A stretch of 64,000 bases of DNA, from NCBI RefSeq assembly GCF_000374565.1, contig NZ_KB894705.1, forward strand, positions 1 to 64,000. Direction: 5' to 3'. Position 1 is the stretch's first letter; every line of letters starts with the position of its first letter. The translations under genes were made by a program, and so were the position numbers. Shown piece by piece: positions 40,178 to 51,420 of the stretch. The notes beneath the pieces are model-generated. The model was not told the origin of the DNA. It made no database searches and was given only the letters and a program-made list of their open reading frames with translations. The DNA comes from Siminovitchia fordii DSM 16014 = CIP 108821 (GTDB taxonomy: Bacteria; Bacillota; Bacilli; Bacillales; Bacillaceae_C).

Positions 40178-40945
40178 TCATTCTATGCCGAACAGTTTCT
40201 TTGCATTTTCTGTCGTCTTCTGTGCAACTTCCTCAAAGCTGATTTCCTTTAGCTCGGCAACCTGTTCAGCAACCAGCTTGACATATGCCGGTTCATTCCT
40301 TTTTCCCCGATAAGGATGTGGAGCCAGATAAGGGCAGTCCGTTTCTATCAACAGTCGGTCAAGTGGAACCTCTATAGCCACTCTTTTCGGCTTTTTGGCA
40401 TTTTTAAAAGTGACTGGTCCGCCAAGTGAAATGTGAAAATTCATTTCAATACACTCTTTGGCGGTTTCTGCGCTGCCACTGAAGCAGTGCATAATACCCC
40501 CGACTTCCTCGGCGTTTTCCTCCCTTAAAATTTGAACAACATCTTCAGTCGCATCACGGTTATGTATGATGATAGGAAGCTTTAACTTTTTGGCAAGGCC
40601 GATTTGCCTGCGGAAAACTTCTTTTTGAACATCATGAGGAGATTTATCCCAATGATAGTCAAGCCCCATTTCACCGAGCGCCACAACCTTTGGGTTAGCG
40701 GCCATCTCTTCAATCCAGGCAAGGTCTTTATCAGTCATATCAATCGCGTCCACTGGATGCCATCCAATGCTCGCATAGAGGAAATCATATTCCTTCACAA
40801 GGCTGATCGCTCTTTCTATTGTCGGCCTGTTGAAACCGACAACGACCATATAGGAGATACCTGCCTCCTTGGCGCGCTCGATCACTTCCTGAAGATCTTC
40901 GTTAAACTGTTCATCATTTAAATGGACATGTGTGTCAAATAGCAT
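40178..40945 (-). CDS. tatD: TatD-family metal-dependent DNase
   Basis: A 255-residue TIM-barrel hydrolase with LFDTHVHLND (metal-binding His pair), ALGEMGLDYHWDKSP, PIIIHNRDATED, MHCFSGSAETA and LLIETDCPYLAPHPYRGKRNEP. It lies between metS and yabE, as in B. subtilis (yabD). Confidence 0.95.
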   Translation of the reverse strand: MLFDTHVHLNDEQFNEDLQEVIERAKEAGISYMVVVGFNRPTIERAISLVKEYDFLYASIGWHPVDAIDMTDKDLAWIEEMAANPKVVALGEMGLDYHWDKSPHDVQKEVFRRQIGLAKKLKLPIIIHNRDATEDVVQILREENAEEVGGIMHCFSGSAETAKECIEMNFHISLGGPVTFKNAKKPKRVAIEVPLDRLLIETDCPYLAPHPYRGKRNEPAYVKLVAEQVAELKEISFEEVAQKTTENAKKLFGIE

Positions 40946-41018
40946 GGCTCAATCTCCTTCAATAGAGTATAAAGTAATTTAAAGTAACATAAGTCACAGC
41001 AAGCTAACATTTAGATTA

Positions 41019-41090
41019 CAAAAAAAGAACATAGAGAAACGGCTTAAACTCCAAGTTTAATTAGCCATACCCTCTATGTTATCAACGATT
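41019..41090 (-). terminator. metS terminator
   Basis: Long hairpin: outer stem AACATAGAG/CTCTATGTT, inner pairing GGCT..TTAAACT with AGTTTAA..CC, followed by CTTTTTTT on the minus strand. Confidence 0.85.
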
Positions 41091-41123
41091 GTATAATTGA
41101 CGGAATATTCAACTACATTAAAT

Positions 41124-43109
<1,986 letters not shown>

Positions 43110-43318
43110 CTAACAGGATGCCATTTATAACATGCAAACCCACTCTTTGCATCTTGTCCTCATCTACACTAAAAATATACGTGAAATCAACGATTCCTGC
43201 AACTGTGCCTACTACTAAGGGAACACGAAAATTGGTCCATTGAATGTTTATTTAATTTAATGGATACGAATACGTAGGAATTTCTATCTAAAAATTTGAC
43301 ATTTTTTTTAACTTCTAA

Positions 43319-43347
43319 TTGACGGGAATGGGAAAGACTGGTACGAT
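43319..43347 (+). promoter_or_regulatory. abrB upstream promoter (sigma-A)
   Basis: Plus strand: TTGACG (43319-43324), 17 bp, TACGAT (43342-43347). One of two tandem candidates before abrB, as in B. subtilis where abrB has two promoters. Confidence 0.6.
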
Positions 43348-43363
43348 AAATCTGATTATAAAT

Positions 43364-43391
43364 GTGACAAAAAGTATATTTTTGATATAAA
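43364..43391 (+). promoter_or_regulatory. abrB proximal promoter (sigma-A)
   Basis: Plus strand: GTGACA (43364-43369), 16 bp, TATAAA (43386-43391), about 30 bp before the start codon. The TGACAAA segment resembles a 0A box, which would fit Spo0A repression of abrB. Confidence 0.5.
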
Positions 43392-43421
43392 GACAAGTTT
43401 CTTTGAGAGGAGAAAAGTAGT

Positions 43422-43715
43422 ATGAAATCTACTGGAATTGTGCGAAAAGTCGATGAACTCGGGCGGGTAGTCATACCTATTGAATTAAGGCGCACCTTGG
43501 GTATTGAAGAAAAAGACGCACTGGAAATTTACGTAGATGATGAAAAGATCATCCTGAAAAAATATAAACCGAGCATGACTTGCCATATTACAGGCAATGT
43601 ATCTGATGAAAATGCCTTTTTTGCAGGGGGCAAATTGGTCTTAAGCCGTGAAGGCGCAGAGCAATTGATACAGGAAATCCGTGATTCTTTCAATTTTGAT
43701 AAAGTGAATAGTTAA
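43422..43715 (+). CDS. abrB: transition-state regulator AbrB
   Basis: DNA-binding repressor of stationary-phase genes. The 97-residue protein has the swapped-hairpin DNA-binding domain at the N-terminus (MKSTGIVRKVDELGRVVIPIELRRTL, with the conserved basic residues) and a C-terminal multimerisation domain containing SCHI-like TCHITGNVSDEN. It is one of only two confident plus-strand genes in the window, divergent from metS and convergent with luxS. GAGAGGAG precedes the ATG by 9 nt. Confidence 0.96.
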   Translation: MKSTGIVRKVDELGRVVIPIELRRTLGIEEKDALEIYVDDEKIILKKYKPSMTCHITGNVSDENAFFAGGKLVLSREGAEQLIQEIRDSFNFDKVNS

Positions 43716-43727
43716 TAGAATAAGAAA

Positions 43728-43759
43728 AGCCCCTTCAATGTAATGAAGAGGCCTTTTTT
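43728..43759 (+). terminator. bidirectional terminator between abrB and luxS
   Basis: Stem CCCCTTCA/TGAAGAGG followed by TTTTTT on the plus strand; the minus strand also continues into a T-rich tail (GGCTTTTCTTATT). It can end both convergent genes. Confidence 0.85.
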
Positions 43760-43795
43760 ATTTCTGCCTGTACTATGCAGACGCTTTCGGCTTTT

Positions 43796-44263
43796 CTAAG
43801 CAAATACTTCCGTCCACTCGTCCCTGCGGGCAAGCATTTTTTTTGCAAGTTCTTTGGCACCCTCTAAGGAATGGCTTGCCGCCCAGCCGCATTGCACTTC
43901 ATTGCAGGCGGGAACTTCAGTTGCAGTCAATACATCCTTCAGAGTTTTTTCCAGAATATTTAAGACGTCTTCGTAATCATCGTGATTAACAAGGGATAAA
44001 TAATAACCGGTTTGGCAGCCCATTGGGCTGATATCGACGATTTTATCCGAATGGTTTCTACTGAATTCCGCCATCATGTGTTCCAATGAATGGATCGAAG
44101 GCATTTCCATATGATCCTTGTTTGGCTGGCAGAAACGAATATCGTATTTACGAATGATATCACCATTTTCCCCTTCCACAATACCCGCCAGACGGACATA
44201 TGGAGCCTTCACCTTCGTATGATCCAAATTGAAGCTCTCCACATTCATCTTTTGTTTGGTCAT
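43796..44263 (-). CDS. luxS: S-ribosylhomocysteine lyase (autoinducer-2 synthesis)
   Basis: Splits S-ribosylhomocysteine to homocysteine and the AI-2 precursor. The 155-residue protein has the zinc motif [12 protein letters not shown] (HxxEH, about 54-61), [11 protein letters not shown] with the catalytic Cys, and NEVQCGW with the third metal ligand. It overlaps the upstream methyltransferase by 4 bp (ATGA), with AAGGAGAG just before the start. luxS is not at this place in B. subtilis. Confidence 0.97.
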   Translation of the reverse strand: MTKQKMNVESFNLDHTKVKAPYVRLAGIVEGENGDIIRKYDIRFCQPNKDHMEMPSIHSLEHMMAEFSRNHSDKIVDISPMGCQTGYYLSLVNHDDYEDVLNILEKTLKDVLTATEVPACNEVQCGWAASHSLEGAKELAKKMLARRDEWTEVFA

Positions 44264-44910
44264 TCATTTTCTCTCCTTTTCTCAGCATCCATCAGCCACA
44301 CAAAGGTATTCATTTGATTAAATGTGACCTGGAAGCCGTTTTCTTCAAATATTTTCTTTAGAACTGGAATGGTTGTGTAATACTCCGTCTGCAAATCAAC
44401 TGCTAGACGATTATAATTGTTTCGTAATGCTTCTTCTATTATAGCCTGTTTGGCTGCTTCATTGATAAAAACTGTATCGGCAAAGACAATTTTTCCGGAT
44501 TCATTGAGTATTTCGCTATATAAGGCAACGGCCTTCCTTTTCTCCTCATCCGTCAAATGATGGAAAGCATACGTACTGGCGATCGTATCCGGTTTTTTTT
44601 CAGGTATGGGGAAAGTCAAAAAGTCCCCCTCGACAATCGTCACGTTCGGAATCTTTTCTTTCGCTCTGTTTCTCATTCCTTCCGAGGGCTCTATACCATA
44701 TATTTCGAAGCCATTTTTTATAAATTTCTCGGTCAGATTTCCCGTCCCGACTCCAAATTCAACTATATATCCTTTTGATCTTTTTGCAACCTCATCAAGA
44801 ATCTGTTCATAACAGGCAAATACTTCTTTATATTCAACATCAGTTCCTCCAACAGTTTGATCATACGTTTCGGACCAGGCATCAAACAGATCATTGAAAT
44901 TTTTCGCCAT
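44260..44910 (-). CDS. yrrT: class I SAM-dependent methyltransferase (YrrT-like)
   Basis: A 216-residue methyltransferase with the SAM loop [15 protein letters not shown] (about 47-61) and motif II region [16 protein letters not shown]. It resembles YrrT of B. subtilis, which sits in the operon for S-adenosylhomocysteine recycling (yrrT-mtnN-mccA-mccB). Here it overlaps luxS by 4 bp, suggesting a two-gene methyl-cycle unit. The substrate is unknown. Confidence 0.85.
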   Translation of the reverse strand: MAKNFNDLFDAWSETYDQTVGGTDVEYKEVFACYEQILDEVAKRSKGYIVEFGVGTGNLTEKFIKNGFEIYGIEPSEGMRNRAKEKIPNVTIVEGDFLTFPIPEKKPDTIASTYAFHHLTDEEKRKAVALYSEILNESGKIVFADTVFINEAAKQAIIEEALRNNYNRLAVDLQTEYYTTIPVLKKIFEENGFQVTFNQMNTFVWLMDAEKRRENE

Positions 44911-44995
44911 TTTTATTCCACCCTTTTCTTATAAAAATAATCGGAATTAAGTTATGACTAAATTTATCACTTGTTTTTTAAAAAATCAAGTTAAA

Positions 44996-45031
44996 AACAA
45001 AAAGAATGAGCCCTTTTTAAAACGGACTCAC
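44996..45031 (-). terminator. rsmI terminator
   Basis: Minus-strand stem GTGAGTCC/GGGCTCAT (one G-U pair) followed by TCTTTTTG, just after rsmI. Confidence 0.75.
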
Positions 45032-45032
45032 C

Positions 45033-45911
45033 TTATCTGCCAATGATATGATATGCTTCATAAACCTCGCGTTTGGGAAGCCCTCTGTCGCTTGCCGTCC
45101 GCTTGATGGCCTCTTTTGATGTAAGATTTTCATGCTCAATATAATATTCTACGTGTTCTTTTAATCCGAGCGGTGCCCACCATGGTGGACCTTCCCCGGA
45201 ATCCGGATCACTGTTCCCTTCCACAACTATGCAGAATTCTCCACGGATCTCTTCTTCATCAGCCCAACCCGCGGCAGATGAAATGGTTCCACGCAAAAAT
45301 TCTTCAAATTTCTTCGTCAGCTCCCTGCATAGAACTATCTCACGATCTCCCAAAATATTCAACATATCTTTTAACGTATCCTTCAATCGGTGCGGAGCCT
45401 CATAAAGAAGTATCGCACCACCCTGGCGTTTTAATTTCTCAAGTTCCGTTTTCCTTTCTTTTTTCCCTCTTGGCAAAAAACCGTAAAAATAGAAAGGCTG
45501 CGGATCGATGCCTGAAGCGACCAAAGCAGTCAACGCGGCATTTGCTCCTGGGAGAGGTACAACCGCTATATCCGCTTCAATAGCAGCCTGGACTATTTCA
45601 TATCCGGGATCTGATATACAGGGCATGCCCGCATCGCTGACAAGCGCTATATTATCCCCTTCTAACAACCGCTCGATAAGCTGGCGGCCGCTTGTTTCCT
45701 TATTATGTTCATGATAGCTGGCAAGTGGTGTTGAAATGTCAAAATGGCTGCATAGCTTTTTTGTGTTCCGCGTATCTTCGGCAGCAATCAGATCGGCTTC
45801 CTTCATCAGGCGAATTGCCCGGAAAGTCATATCTTCCAAATTGCCGATCGGCGTCGGTATTAAATAAAGAGTCCCTTTAAAAGTCTGTTCATTGCTTTTC
45901 TGACTGCGCAT
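45033..45911 (-). CDS. rsmI: 16S rRNA (cytidine-2'-O)-methyltransferase
   Basis: Methylates C1402 of 16S rRNA. The 292-residue SPOUT-unrelated tetrapyrrole-methylase-fold protein has LYLIPTPIGNLEDMTFRAI at the N-terminus, AEDTRNTKKL and LVSDAGMPCISDPGYE. ATG at 45911 is chosen; it overlaps the yazA end by 23 bp. A 6-residue longer reading from 45929 lacks a clear ribosome-binding site. Confidence 0.96.
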   Translation of the reverse strand: MRSQKSNEQTFKGTLYLIPTPIGNLEDMTFRAIRLMKEADLIAAEDTRNTKKLCSHFDISTPLASYHEHNKETSGRQLIERLLEGDNIALVSDAGMPCISDPGYEIVQAAIEADIAVVPLPGANAALTALVASGIDPQPFYFYGFLPRGKKERKTELEKLKRQGGAILLYEAPHRLKDTLKDMLNILGDREIVLCRELTKKFEEFLRGTISSAAGWADEEEIRGEFCIVVEGNSDPDSGEGPPWWAPLGLKEHVEYYIEHENLTSKEAIKRTASDRGLPKREVYEAYHIIGR

Positions 45912-46176
45912 TTCGTTCACCGGCCTCATATAAAAATTGTTCTTTTTTTGACCGCGTCAGCTGCTTGAAAGCATATTCCGCCTTTAGCGCCTCGCCTTTA
46001 TTCTCAAATTCTTCCACATAAATCATCGTTACCGGTGTCCTCGTCCGGGTATATTTGGATGCCTTGCCTTTGTTATGTTCGCAAAGTCTCCGGGGAGGAT
46101 CGACCGTGTAGCCCCCGTAGTACGAGCCATCCCTGCATTGCAGCACATAAAAATAATGCCTATTCTTCTTTTCCAT
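45889..46176 (-). CDS. yazA: GIY-YIG domain protein (YazA-like)
   Basis: A 95-residue single-domain GIY-YIG nuclease-like protein: [41 protein letters not shown], with Tyr pairs and Arg typical of the fold, ending in RSKKEQFL. In vivo role unknown. Overlaps yabB by 17 bp and rsmI by 23 bp, so yabB-yazA-rsmI form a compact operon. Confidence 0.92.
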   Translation of the reverse strand: MEKKNRHYFYVLQCRDGSYYGGYTVDPPRRLCEHNKGKASKYTRTRTPVTMIYVEEFENKGEALKAEYAFKQLTRSKKEQFLYEAGERNAQSEKQ

Positions 46177-46906
46177 ATAGAATCTCTCTTATTTCCGGGG
46201 TATACTCGTTTTCTTTATCGTAAACAAACAGGGGCGGGAGCGCCTTCAGGCCTGAATTACCATTTTTGATCCCTTCAACTAAAATCGTATTCGCTTCCTT
46301 CCCTGCCTTCGGGTAAACGAATCTGAGCCTTTTCGGTTCCAATCGATACTGTCTCATAAGGGTCAATATGTCCATCAGCCGCTCCGGCCGGTGGACAAAA
46401 GCCGCTTTGCCTCCTTGACGGAGAAGCTGGCTGCTTGTTCGTATGACATCTTCAAGCGAACAGAGAATCTCATGGCGTGCGATGGCCAAATACTCATTTT
46501 CATTGATAATGGATGGCTCTGCGGAAGTAAAATACGGCGGGTTGCATGTAACTACATCATATTTTCCATGGCCAAGCGTTTGGGAAATCTCTTTTACGTC
46601 ACCATGTATCATATGAATCCTATTTTCCAGTCGGTTATACCTGATGCTTCTTTCAGCCATATGATAAAGGCGTTCCTGAATTTCCACACCTGTGATGGTT
46701 GCTTTTGTTTTATTGCTCAATAGGAGGGGGATCACCCCGTTCCCACTGCATAAATCCACAATATTCCCTTTTTGAATCGGTACATAGACGAAACGTGCCA
46801 ATAGTACAGCATCAAGAGAAAATGCGAACACAGATGGGCTTTGGATGATTCTTAAGTTTTCCGCCAGCAAATAATCCAGGCGCTCGTCGCCAATCAAGTC
46901 AGTCAT
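46160..46906 (-). CDS. yabB: tRNA1(Val) adenine-N6 methyltransferase (TrmN6/YabB-like)
   Basis: A 248-residue SAM methyltransferase: N-terminal [36 protein letters not shown] loop [14 protein letters not shown] and the N6-adenine catalytic CNPPYFTS. Predicted to modify A37 of tRNA1Val. ATG at 46906 follows GGAG by 8 nt; a 29-residue upstream extension is rejected. Confidence 0.92.
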   Translation of the reverse strand: MTDLIGDERLDYLLAENLRIIQSPSVFAFSLDAVLLARFVYVPIQKGNIVDLCSGNGVIPLLLSNKTKATITGVEIQERLYHMAERSIRYNRLENRIHMIHGDVKEISQTLGHGKYDVVTCNPPYFTSAEPSIINENEYLAIARHEILCSLEDVIRTSSQLLRQGGKAAFVHRPERLMDILTLMRQYRLEPKRLRFVYPKAGKEANTILVEGIKNGNSGLKALPPLFVYDKENEYTPEIREILYGKEE

Positions 46907-47081
46907 ATCAAACACTCCAATACAAAAAGCGGAAACGCCCTGATCGGCCCCGAAAAGTGAAAGTTGTTTCCCAAAAAAGAATTTTTTAGTCACCTTGGGG
47001 GGAAATACAGCTTTTGACTTGACGAGCCGGGCGTTGTAGCTGGATTTAATACAATGATGAAGATTTTTTAGTATCTATACA

Positions 47082-47116
47082 ATAAAATAGCCTTCCCAAT
47101 TCGAGCAGGAAGGCCT
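47082..47116 (-). terminator. yabA terminator
   Basis: Minus-strand stem GCCTTCC/GGAAGGC with a 10-nt loop followed by TATTTTATT. Confidence 0.75.
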
Positions 47117-47129
47117 TATATTAAACAAT

Positions 47130-47504
47130 TTATTTTTTATTCAAAAAGGAAAGGCAGAACAGGCAGTCTTCGTCCCTTCGCGGGCTGCCAAAGTGAACAT
47201 TGCAAATATGGAAGCCTTCTTGATAAAGGCGGGCCAGATTATCATAGCCCTCTCCAATATCAGTTTCATTCATTTGATCAAAAGCCGAGCGCTCGTCCTT
47301 CTCTCCATCGGGCAGTATGAGACCGGGCTTTTCCATCCCTTGATCCAGATGTCGGCGCAATTGGTCATTTTCCGACTTTAACGCATGGTTTTCTTCGATC
47401 AGTTCGACCAAATACTGCTTCAGCTCACCAAGCTGTTGATACAACTGGCCGATCTGCATTTCCATATTGCTTACCGAATCGAAGAACTCCTTTTTATCCT
47501 TCAC
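47130..47504 (-). CDS. yabA: DNA replication initiation control protein YabA
   Basis: Negative regulator of DnaA that also binds DnaN. The 124-residue protein has an N-terminal coiled coil (about 5-55, [20 protein letters not shown] ... [12 protein letters not shown]) and a C-terminal zinc site ([20 protein letters not shown]). Located 12 bp after ricT. Confidence 0.94.
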   Translation of the reverse strand: MKDKKEFFDSVSNMEMQIGQLYQQLGELKQYLVELIEENHALKSENDQLRRHLDQGMEKPGLILPDGEKDERSAFDQMNETDIGEGYDNLARLYQEGFHICNVHFGSPRRDEDCLFCLSFLNKK

Positions 47505-47516
47505 CTTACCACCTCA

Positions 47517-48344
47517 TTATTCCGTGGCCTGTACAGACGTCACACTTTCACTCATAATCTCTTCCAGTGTATATTCCAAAACCCGTTCTTGATCAGACAG
47601 CTCCACTTGCATAATGCGCTCCAGTATATTTAAACCGACCACTCTTCCAGAACCGTTCGGTGTATGGATGATCTCACCCACATCAGGAAGTGCAGCTTTT
47701 GCCGCTTCATACTCATCATTTTCATACTTCAAACAGCACATCAACCTGCCGCACAAGCCGGATATCTTCGTCGGGTTTAAGGAAAGATTTTGATCTTTGG
47801 CCATCTTGATTGATACAGGTTCAAAATCTCCCAAGAAAGTAGAACAGCATAGCATACGCCCACACGGACCAATTCCGCCAAGCATTTTCGCTTCATCTCT
47901 TACTCCAATTTGCCTAAGTTCAATCCTTGTTCTGAATACGGAAGCCAGATCTTTTACAAGTTCACGGAAATCAACACGCCCGTCAGCTGTAAAGTAAAAA
48001 ATCACCTTATTGCGGTCAAATGTGTATTCTACATCGACAAGTTTCATATCGAGCTGATGCTCCAGAATTTTTTCCGAACAGACTTGGTAAGCCTCATCAG
48101 CCGCTTCCTTGTTCGATTTCACATTTTGATGGTCCTGTCCATCTGCAAGCCGGACAATTTTCTTTAATGGAAGCACTACATCGTTTTCGCTTACCTGTTT
48201 CTTTTCGGTCACAGCTTTTCCAAATTCAATGCCGCGTGCGGTTTCCACGATAACGTAGTCACCTTTGCGGACCGGATGATCCATCGGATCGAAATAATAT
48301 ATTTTACCGGCTTTTTTAAACCGGACTCCTACTACGTTATACAA
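47517..48344 (-). CDS. ricT: Ric complex subunit RicT (YaaT, PSP1 domain)
   Basis: Part of the RicA-F-T complex that controls RNase Y specificity and affects competence, biofilm and sporulation. The 275-residue protein has a PSP1 C-terminal domain and the iron-sulfur cysteine clusters GPCGRMLCCSTFLGDF and GLCGRLMCCLKYEN. It overlaps holB by 8 bp. Confidence 0.93.
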   Translation of the reverse strand: MYNVVGVRFKKAGKIYYFDPMDHPVRKGDYVIVETARGIEFGKAVTEKKQVSENDVVLPLKKIVRLADGQDHQNVKSNKEAADEAYQVCSEKILEHQLDMKLVDVEYTFDRNKVIFYFTADGRVDFRELVKDLASVFRTRIELRQIGVRDEAKMLGGIGPCGRMLCCSTFLGDFEPVSIKMAKDQNLSLNPTKISGLCGRLMCCLKYENDEYEAAKAALPDVGEIIHTPNGSGRVVGLNILERIMQVELSDQERVLEYTLEEIMSESVTSVQATE

Positions 48345-49338
48345 AAGAAGGTCCCCCCTGCAAATTCAGCACAAGCTGTTCCATTAACAGCTGAGGATTC
48401 ATATTTGCGTGTAATTTTCTTTTGGCTTCCAAGATTGCAGTCATTTGTTTCGACAGCCGTTTCATTGAGGTCTGAAGCGCATCCTTTTCAAGCGTCTGCC
48501 GCTGATCAGGATAGACGAGCTGCCGATCCTTCCCCAATTGTATGTTCAGTATATCTTTATATATATATAATAAAAGAGACAATCCCAGATCATGCTGGGC
48601 TTTCTCTTTAAAATGCCCCATCCAGTCCATTTGAAGTGATGTCATAGCATAGAGCGGATTTTCTTTAAGCACTTCATATAATTTTAACACTATTTTTCTA
48701 GCTTGTGCAAACCAATCATCATCATTCAGCCTCACAGCTTCCCCCAGATCGTTTGTGAGGGCGGCCAGAAGGGCCGCTTTTCCTTTCGGCACACCTGCTT
48801 GTTCCAACTTTTCGGCAAAAATTTCAGGTCCCAATGGATAGAAAGGTACGGATTGACAGCGTGATATGATTGTCGGTAATAGCTGTTGCGGCTGTTCCGT
48901 GACAAGAACGGCCGTTGTTTCAGAATGAGGCTCTTCTAAAAATTTCAATAAGCTGTTGGCAGCCTGAACCGTCATCTTTTCAGCGTCTATAATAATATAC
49001 AGCTTCCTCTTTGACTCCATACCTGATTTGCTAAATTCTGTTCTCAATGAACGAATTTGATCTATTTTAATGGAAAGCCCGTCCGGTTCGACGATATGGA
49101 CATCCGGATGGTTTCCGCTTTTGATTCTTTTACAGTTACCACATTGTCCGCAAGGATTCACATCCTGTCCATTTTCCTCACAGAACATACTGGCAGCCAT
49201 TAACAGGCTGCCTGCTTTCTTCCCGGTTCCACGCTCACCTTCAAACAAGTAGGCGTGGGCTACCCGGTGATGGACCAGGCTGTTTTTTAAGAGCCTGGCC
49301 GCAATTGGCTGCTCCTTTTCTAATTGATCCCAATTCAT
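48337..49338 (-). CDS. holB: DNA polymerase III delta' subunit
   Basis: Clamp-loader subunit, partner of DnaX. The 333-residue protein has HAYLFEGERGTGKKAGSLLMAAS (degenerate P-loop), a zinc knuckle CGQCGNCKRIKSGNHPD, NSLLKFLEEPHSETTAVL and TIISRCQSVPF. It sits between yaaR and ricT, as in B. subtilis. Confidence 0.95.
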   Translation of the reverse strand: MNWDQLEKEQPIAARLLKNSLVHHRVAHAYLFEGERGTGKKAGSLLMAASMFCEENGQDVNPCGQCGNCKRIKSGNHPDVHIVEPDGLSIKIDQIRSLRTEFSKSGMESKRKLYIIIDAEKMTVQAANSLLKFLEEPHSETTAVLVTEQPQQLLPTIISRCQSVPFYPLGPEIFAEKLEQAGVPKGKAALLAALTNDLGEAVRLNDDDWFAQARKIVLKLYEVLKENPLYAMTSLQMDWMGHFKEKAQHDLGLSLLLYIYKDILNIQLGKDRQLVYPDQRQTLEKDALQTSMKRLSKQMTAILEAKRKLHANMNPQLLMEQLVLNLQGGPSFV

Positions 49339-49358
49339 ATCTTCCGGTATTCACCCGC

Positions 49359-49796
49359 CTACGTATATAAATGGATCAGCAGCCCTTTTATCTCGCCGAT
49401 TCTTCCTAAAATGTCTATGGACTGCTTTTCATTCTTTAAAACTTCCTCCGTCAATTCAACCAATTTCTCATCAATCAGTTCAACCGTCTGAAGGACTCTT
49501 CCTTCTGCAAACCTGTTCCAACTGTGTGACTGCTTAAGTTCCATCCCAGTTTCGACCGTTTCCTTCACAAGCTGCTTCACAAGTGTTTTATATTTGACTA
49601 AGTCTTGGAAATTCCTTGATTTTCCGAGCCTCTCCCCTGCCGTATGCACATCCATGAACAATTTGTCGAGCTGTTCTTTATACAGCTGGATTTCCTGGCG
49701 TGTAATAACTTCGGAAAATTTTGCCCCGGTGCTTCCAGATTTGGGAACAGAGGAAAGTTGCCCCGTTCTTGATCCAGCCACATGATTTACTTTCAT
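49359..49796 (-). CDS. yaaR: YaaR family protein (DUF327)
   Basis: A 145-residue, mostly helical protein with conserved FSEVITRQEIQLYKEQLDKLFMDVHTAGERLGKSRNFQDLVKYKTLVKQLV segments. Function unknown. AGGAG precedes the ATG by 7-8 nt. It lies between darA and holB in a cluster whose order is conserved in Bacillus. Confidence 0.9.
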   Translation of the reverse strand: MKVNHVAGSRTGQLSSVPKSGSTGAKFSEVITRQEIQLYKEQLDKLFMDVHTAGERLGKSRNFQDLVKYKTLVKQLVKETVETGMELKQSHSWNRFAEGRVLQTVELIDEKLVELTEEVLKNEKQSIDILGRIGEIKGLLIHLYT

Positions 49797-49805
49797 GGAC
49801 GTCTC

Positions 49806-50147
<342 letters not shown>

Positions 50148-50272
50148 TTATATTAAAAGTGAAAAACAAATTTGTTATTATTCTTATTATATCAGCTAAT
50201 CGCATATGTGACATTGTTATTCGTTTATCTGGGTAACCACTTTCCGTTAAAAATGACATTTACTTTTTAAAA

Positions 50273-50923
50273 TCAGCCTTTATTCAGCATTCCAGCTTGT
50301 ATTAACTGCCCATCAATTATCTTTCTCACCTTTTGATACACCGAATCGATTGGCGCAGCGGCGTCGATTGAGATTATTCGATCAGGGAATTTTTGCAGCA
50401 ATAGATGGTATCCTTCCCTTACTTTATGATGGAACTCTGCCTTTTCCAAATCAAGCCTGTTCACTTCCCGCCCTGCATTCTCGGCAATCCGCTTCAAACC
50501 AATTTCCGGATCTATATCAAAATACAAAGTGGCATCCGGCATGGCACCTTGAATGGCAAATTTATTGATGGTATACACTTCATCAATTCCAAGCCCTCTT
50601 GCATATCCCTGATAGGCGAGGGAACTGTCAATAAAGCGGTCACACAGAACAACTTTGCCCTCCTGAAGCGCCGGCAGAACCTTTTCTGTTAAATGCTGGC
50701 GGCGGGCTGCAGCATATAGCAAAGCTTCCGTCCTTGAATCCATCATCGTATGCTTCTTGTCAAGGATGATTGTCCTAATTTTTTCCGCAATGTCGATGCC
50801 TCCCGGCTCTCTTGTGGACAATACTTTCACCCCATCTAAAGACAGGTCTGCAGCCAGTTTTTCAATCATTGTTGTTTTACCCGCCCCTTCAGGCCCTTCC
50901 AATGTGATAAACAATCCGCTCAT
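50273..50923 (-). CDS. tmk: thymidylate kinase
   Basis: Phosphorylates dTMP to dTDP. The 216-residue protein has the P-loop [26 protein letters not shown], and [14 protein letters not shown] (DRY/DRF-type motif). ATG at 50923 is preceded by GGGGG; a 7-residue longer reading begins inside that stretch. In B. subtilis xpaC, yaaN and yaaO lie between csfB and tmk; they are absent here. Confidence 0.96.
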   Translation of the reverse strand: MSGLFITLEGPEGAGKTTMIEKLAADLSLDGVKVLSTREPGGIDIAEKIRTIILDKKHTMMDSRTEALLYAAARRQHLTEKVLPALQEGKVVLCDRFIDSSLAYQGYARGLGIDEVYTINKFAIQGAMPDATLYFDIDPEIGLKRIAENAGREVNRLDLEKAEFHHKVREGYHLLLQKFPDRIISIDAAAPIDSVYQKVRKIIDGQLIQAGMLNKG

Positions 50924-51034
50924 CAAAATTTTTCCCCCGATCACATATGTTTACAGCGTATAGTATAACATGGGATACGATTAAATATAGTGACCGTTAT
51001 CTGTCAGGATTAGCTATATTTTATCCAAAAATAC

Positions 51035-51070
51035 AAAAAACCAGGCTTCCATAAGCGGCAGCCTGGTTTT
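51035..51070 (-). terminator. csfB terminator
   Basis: Stem AACCAGGCT/AGCCTGGTT with a T run on the minus strand; it overlaps the csfB stop codon. Confidence 0.88.
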
Positions 51071-51242
51071 AGGTGACAATTTTTGTTTCTTTAATGACCT
51101 TCATCTGTTCAACATAATATTTGTATTTCGGGTCATCAGTATCTGTTTGGATTATCTCCTGCTCACAGCCGGCACAAATAAAAGATGTATAAAGATGAAT
51201 CCCCGTATCCTGTGCTTTTTTGCATATTATGCATCTTTCCAT
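51069..51242 (-). CDS. csfB: anti-sigma-G factor CsfB (Gin)
   Basis: A 57-residue zinc protein with CIICKKAQDTGIHLYTSFICAGCEQEI, matching B. subtilis Gin, which holds sigma-G (and sigma-E) inactive until the right stage. ATG at 51242 follows GGAGGTGGAG. Preceded by a sigma-F-type promoter. Confidence 0.93.
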   Translation of the reverse strand: MERCIICKKAQDTGIHLYTSFICAGCEQEIIQTDTDDPKYKYYVEQMKVIKETKIVT

Positions 51243-51263
51243 CTCTCCACCTCCACACATATT

Positions 51264-51293
51264 TAGTATGTCCACTGCAGGATAATTGCATAC
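51264..51293 (-). promoter_or_regulatory. sigma-F promoter of csfB
   Basis: Minus strand: GTATG (51289-51293), 15 bp, GGACATACT (51265-51273), which fits the sigma-F -10 pattern GGnnAnAnT exactly. It also includes a sigma-G-like CATACTA (51264-51270). csfB is a known sigma-F gene. Confidence 0.7.
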
Positions 51294-51387
51294 ACAATTA
51301 GCAACATTTGAGCAGTTAAAAAACTATTTGTTTCATTCTATGCCCAGAAAACCGATGCCGTGTTTGTCTTGTGCTTTTTTCCAAAAG

Positions 51388-51420
51388 AAAAATGAAACAT
51401 CCGAAACTAACGGATGTTTC
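51388..51420 (-). terminator. bofA terminator
   Basis: Perfect 10-bp stem GAAACATCCG/CGGATGTTTC with a 7-nt loop, then ATTTTTC. It overlaps the bofA stop codon. No rRNA operon lies between bofA and csfB, unlike B. subtilis. Confidence 0.88.

Noticed and set aside
44911-45032. S-box (SAM riboswitch) upstream of yrrT-luxS
   Set aside because: The 120-bp gap is A/T-rich, contains the rsmI terminator and lacks the conserved S-box stems.
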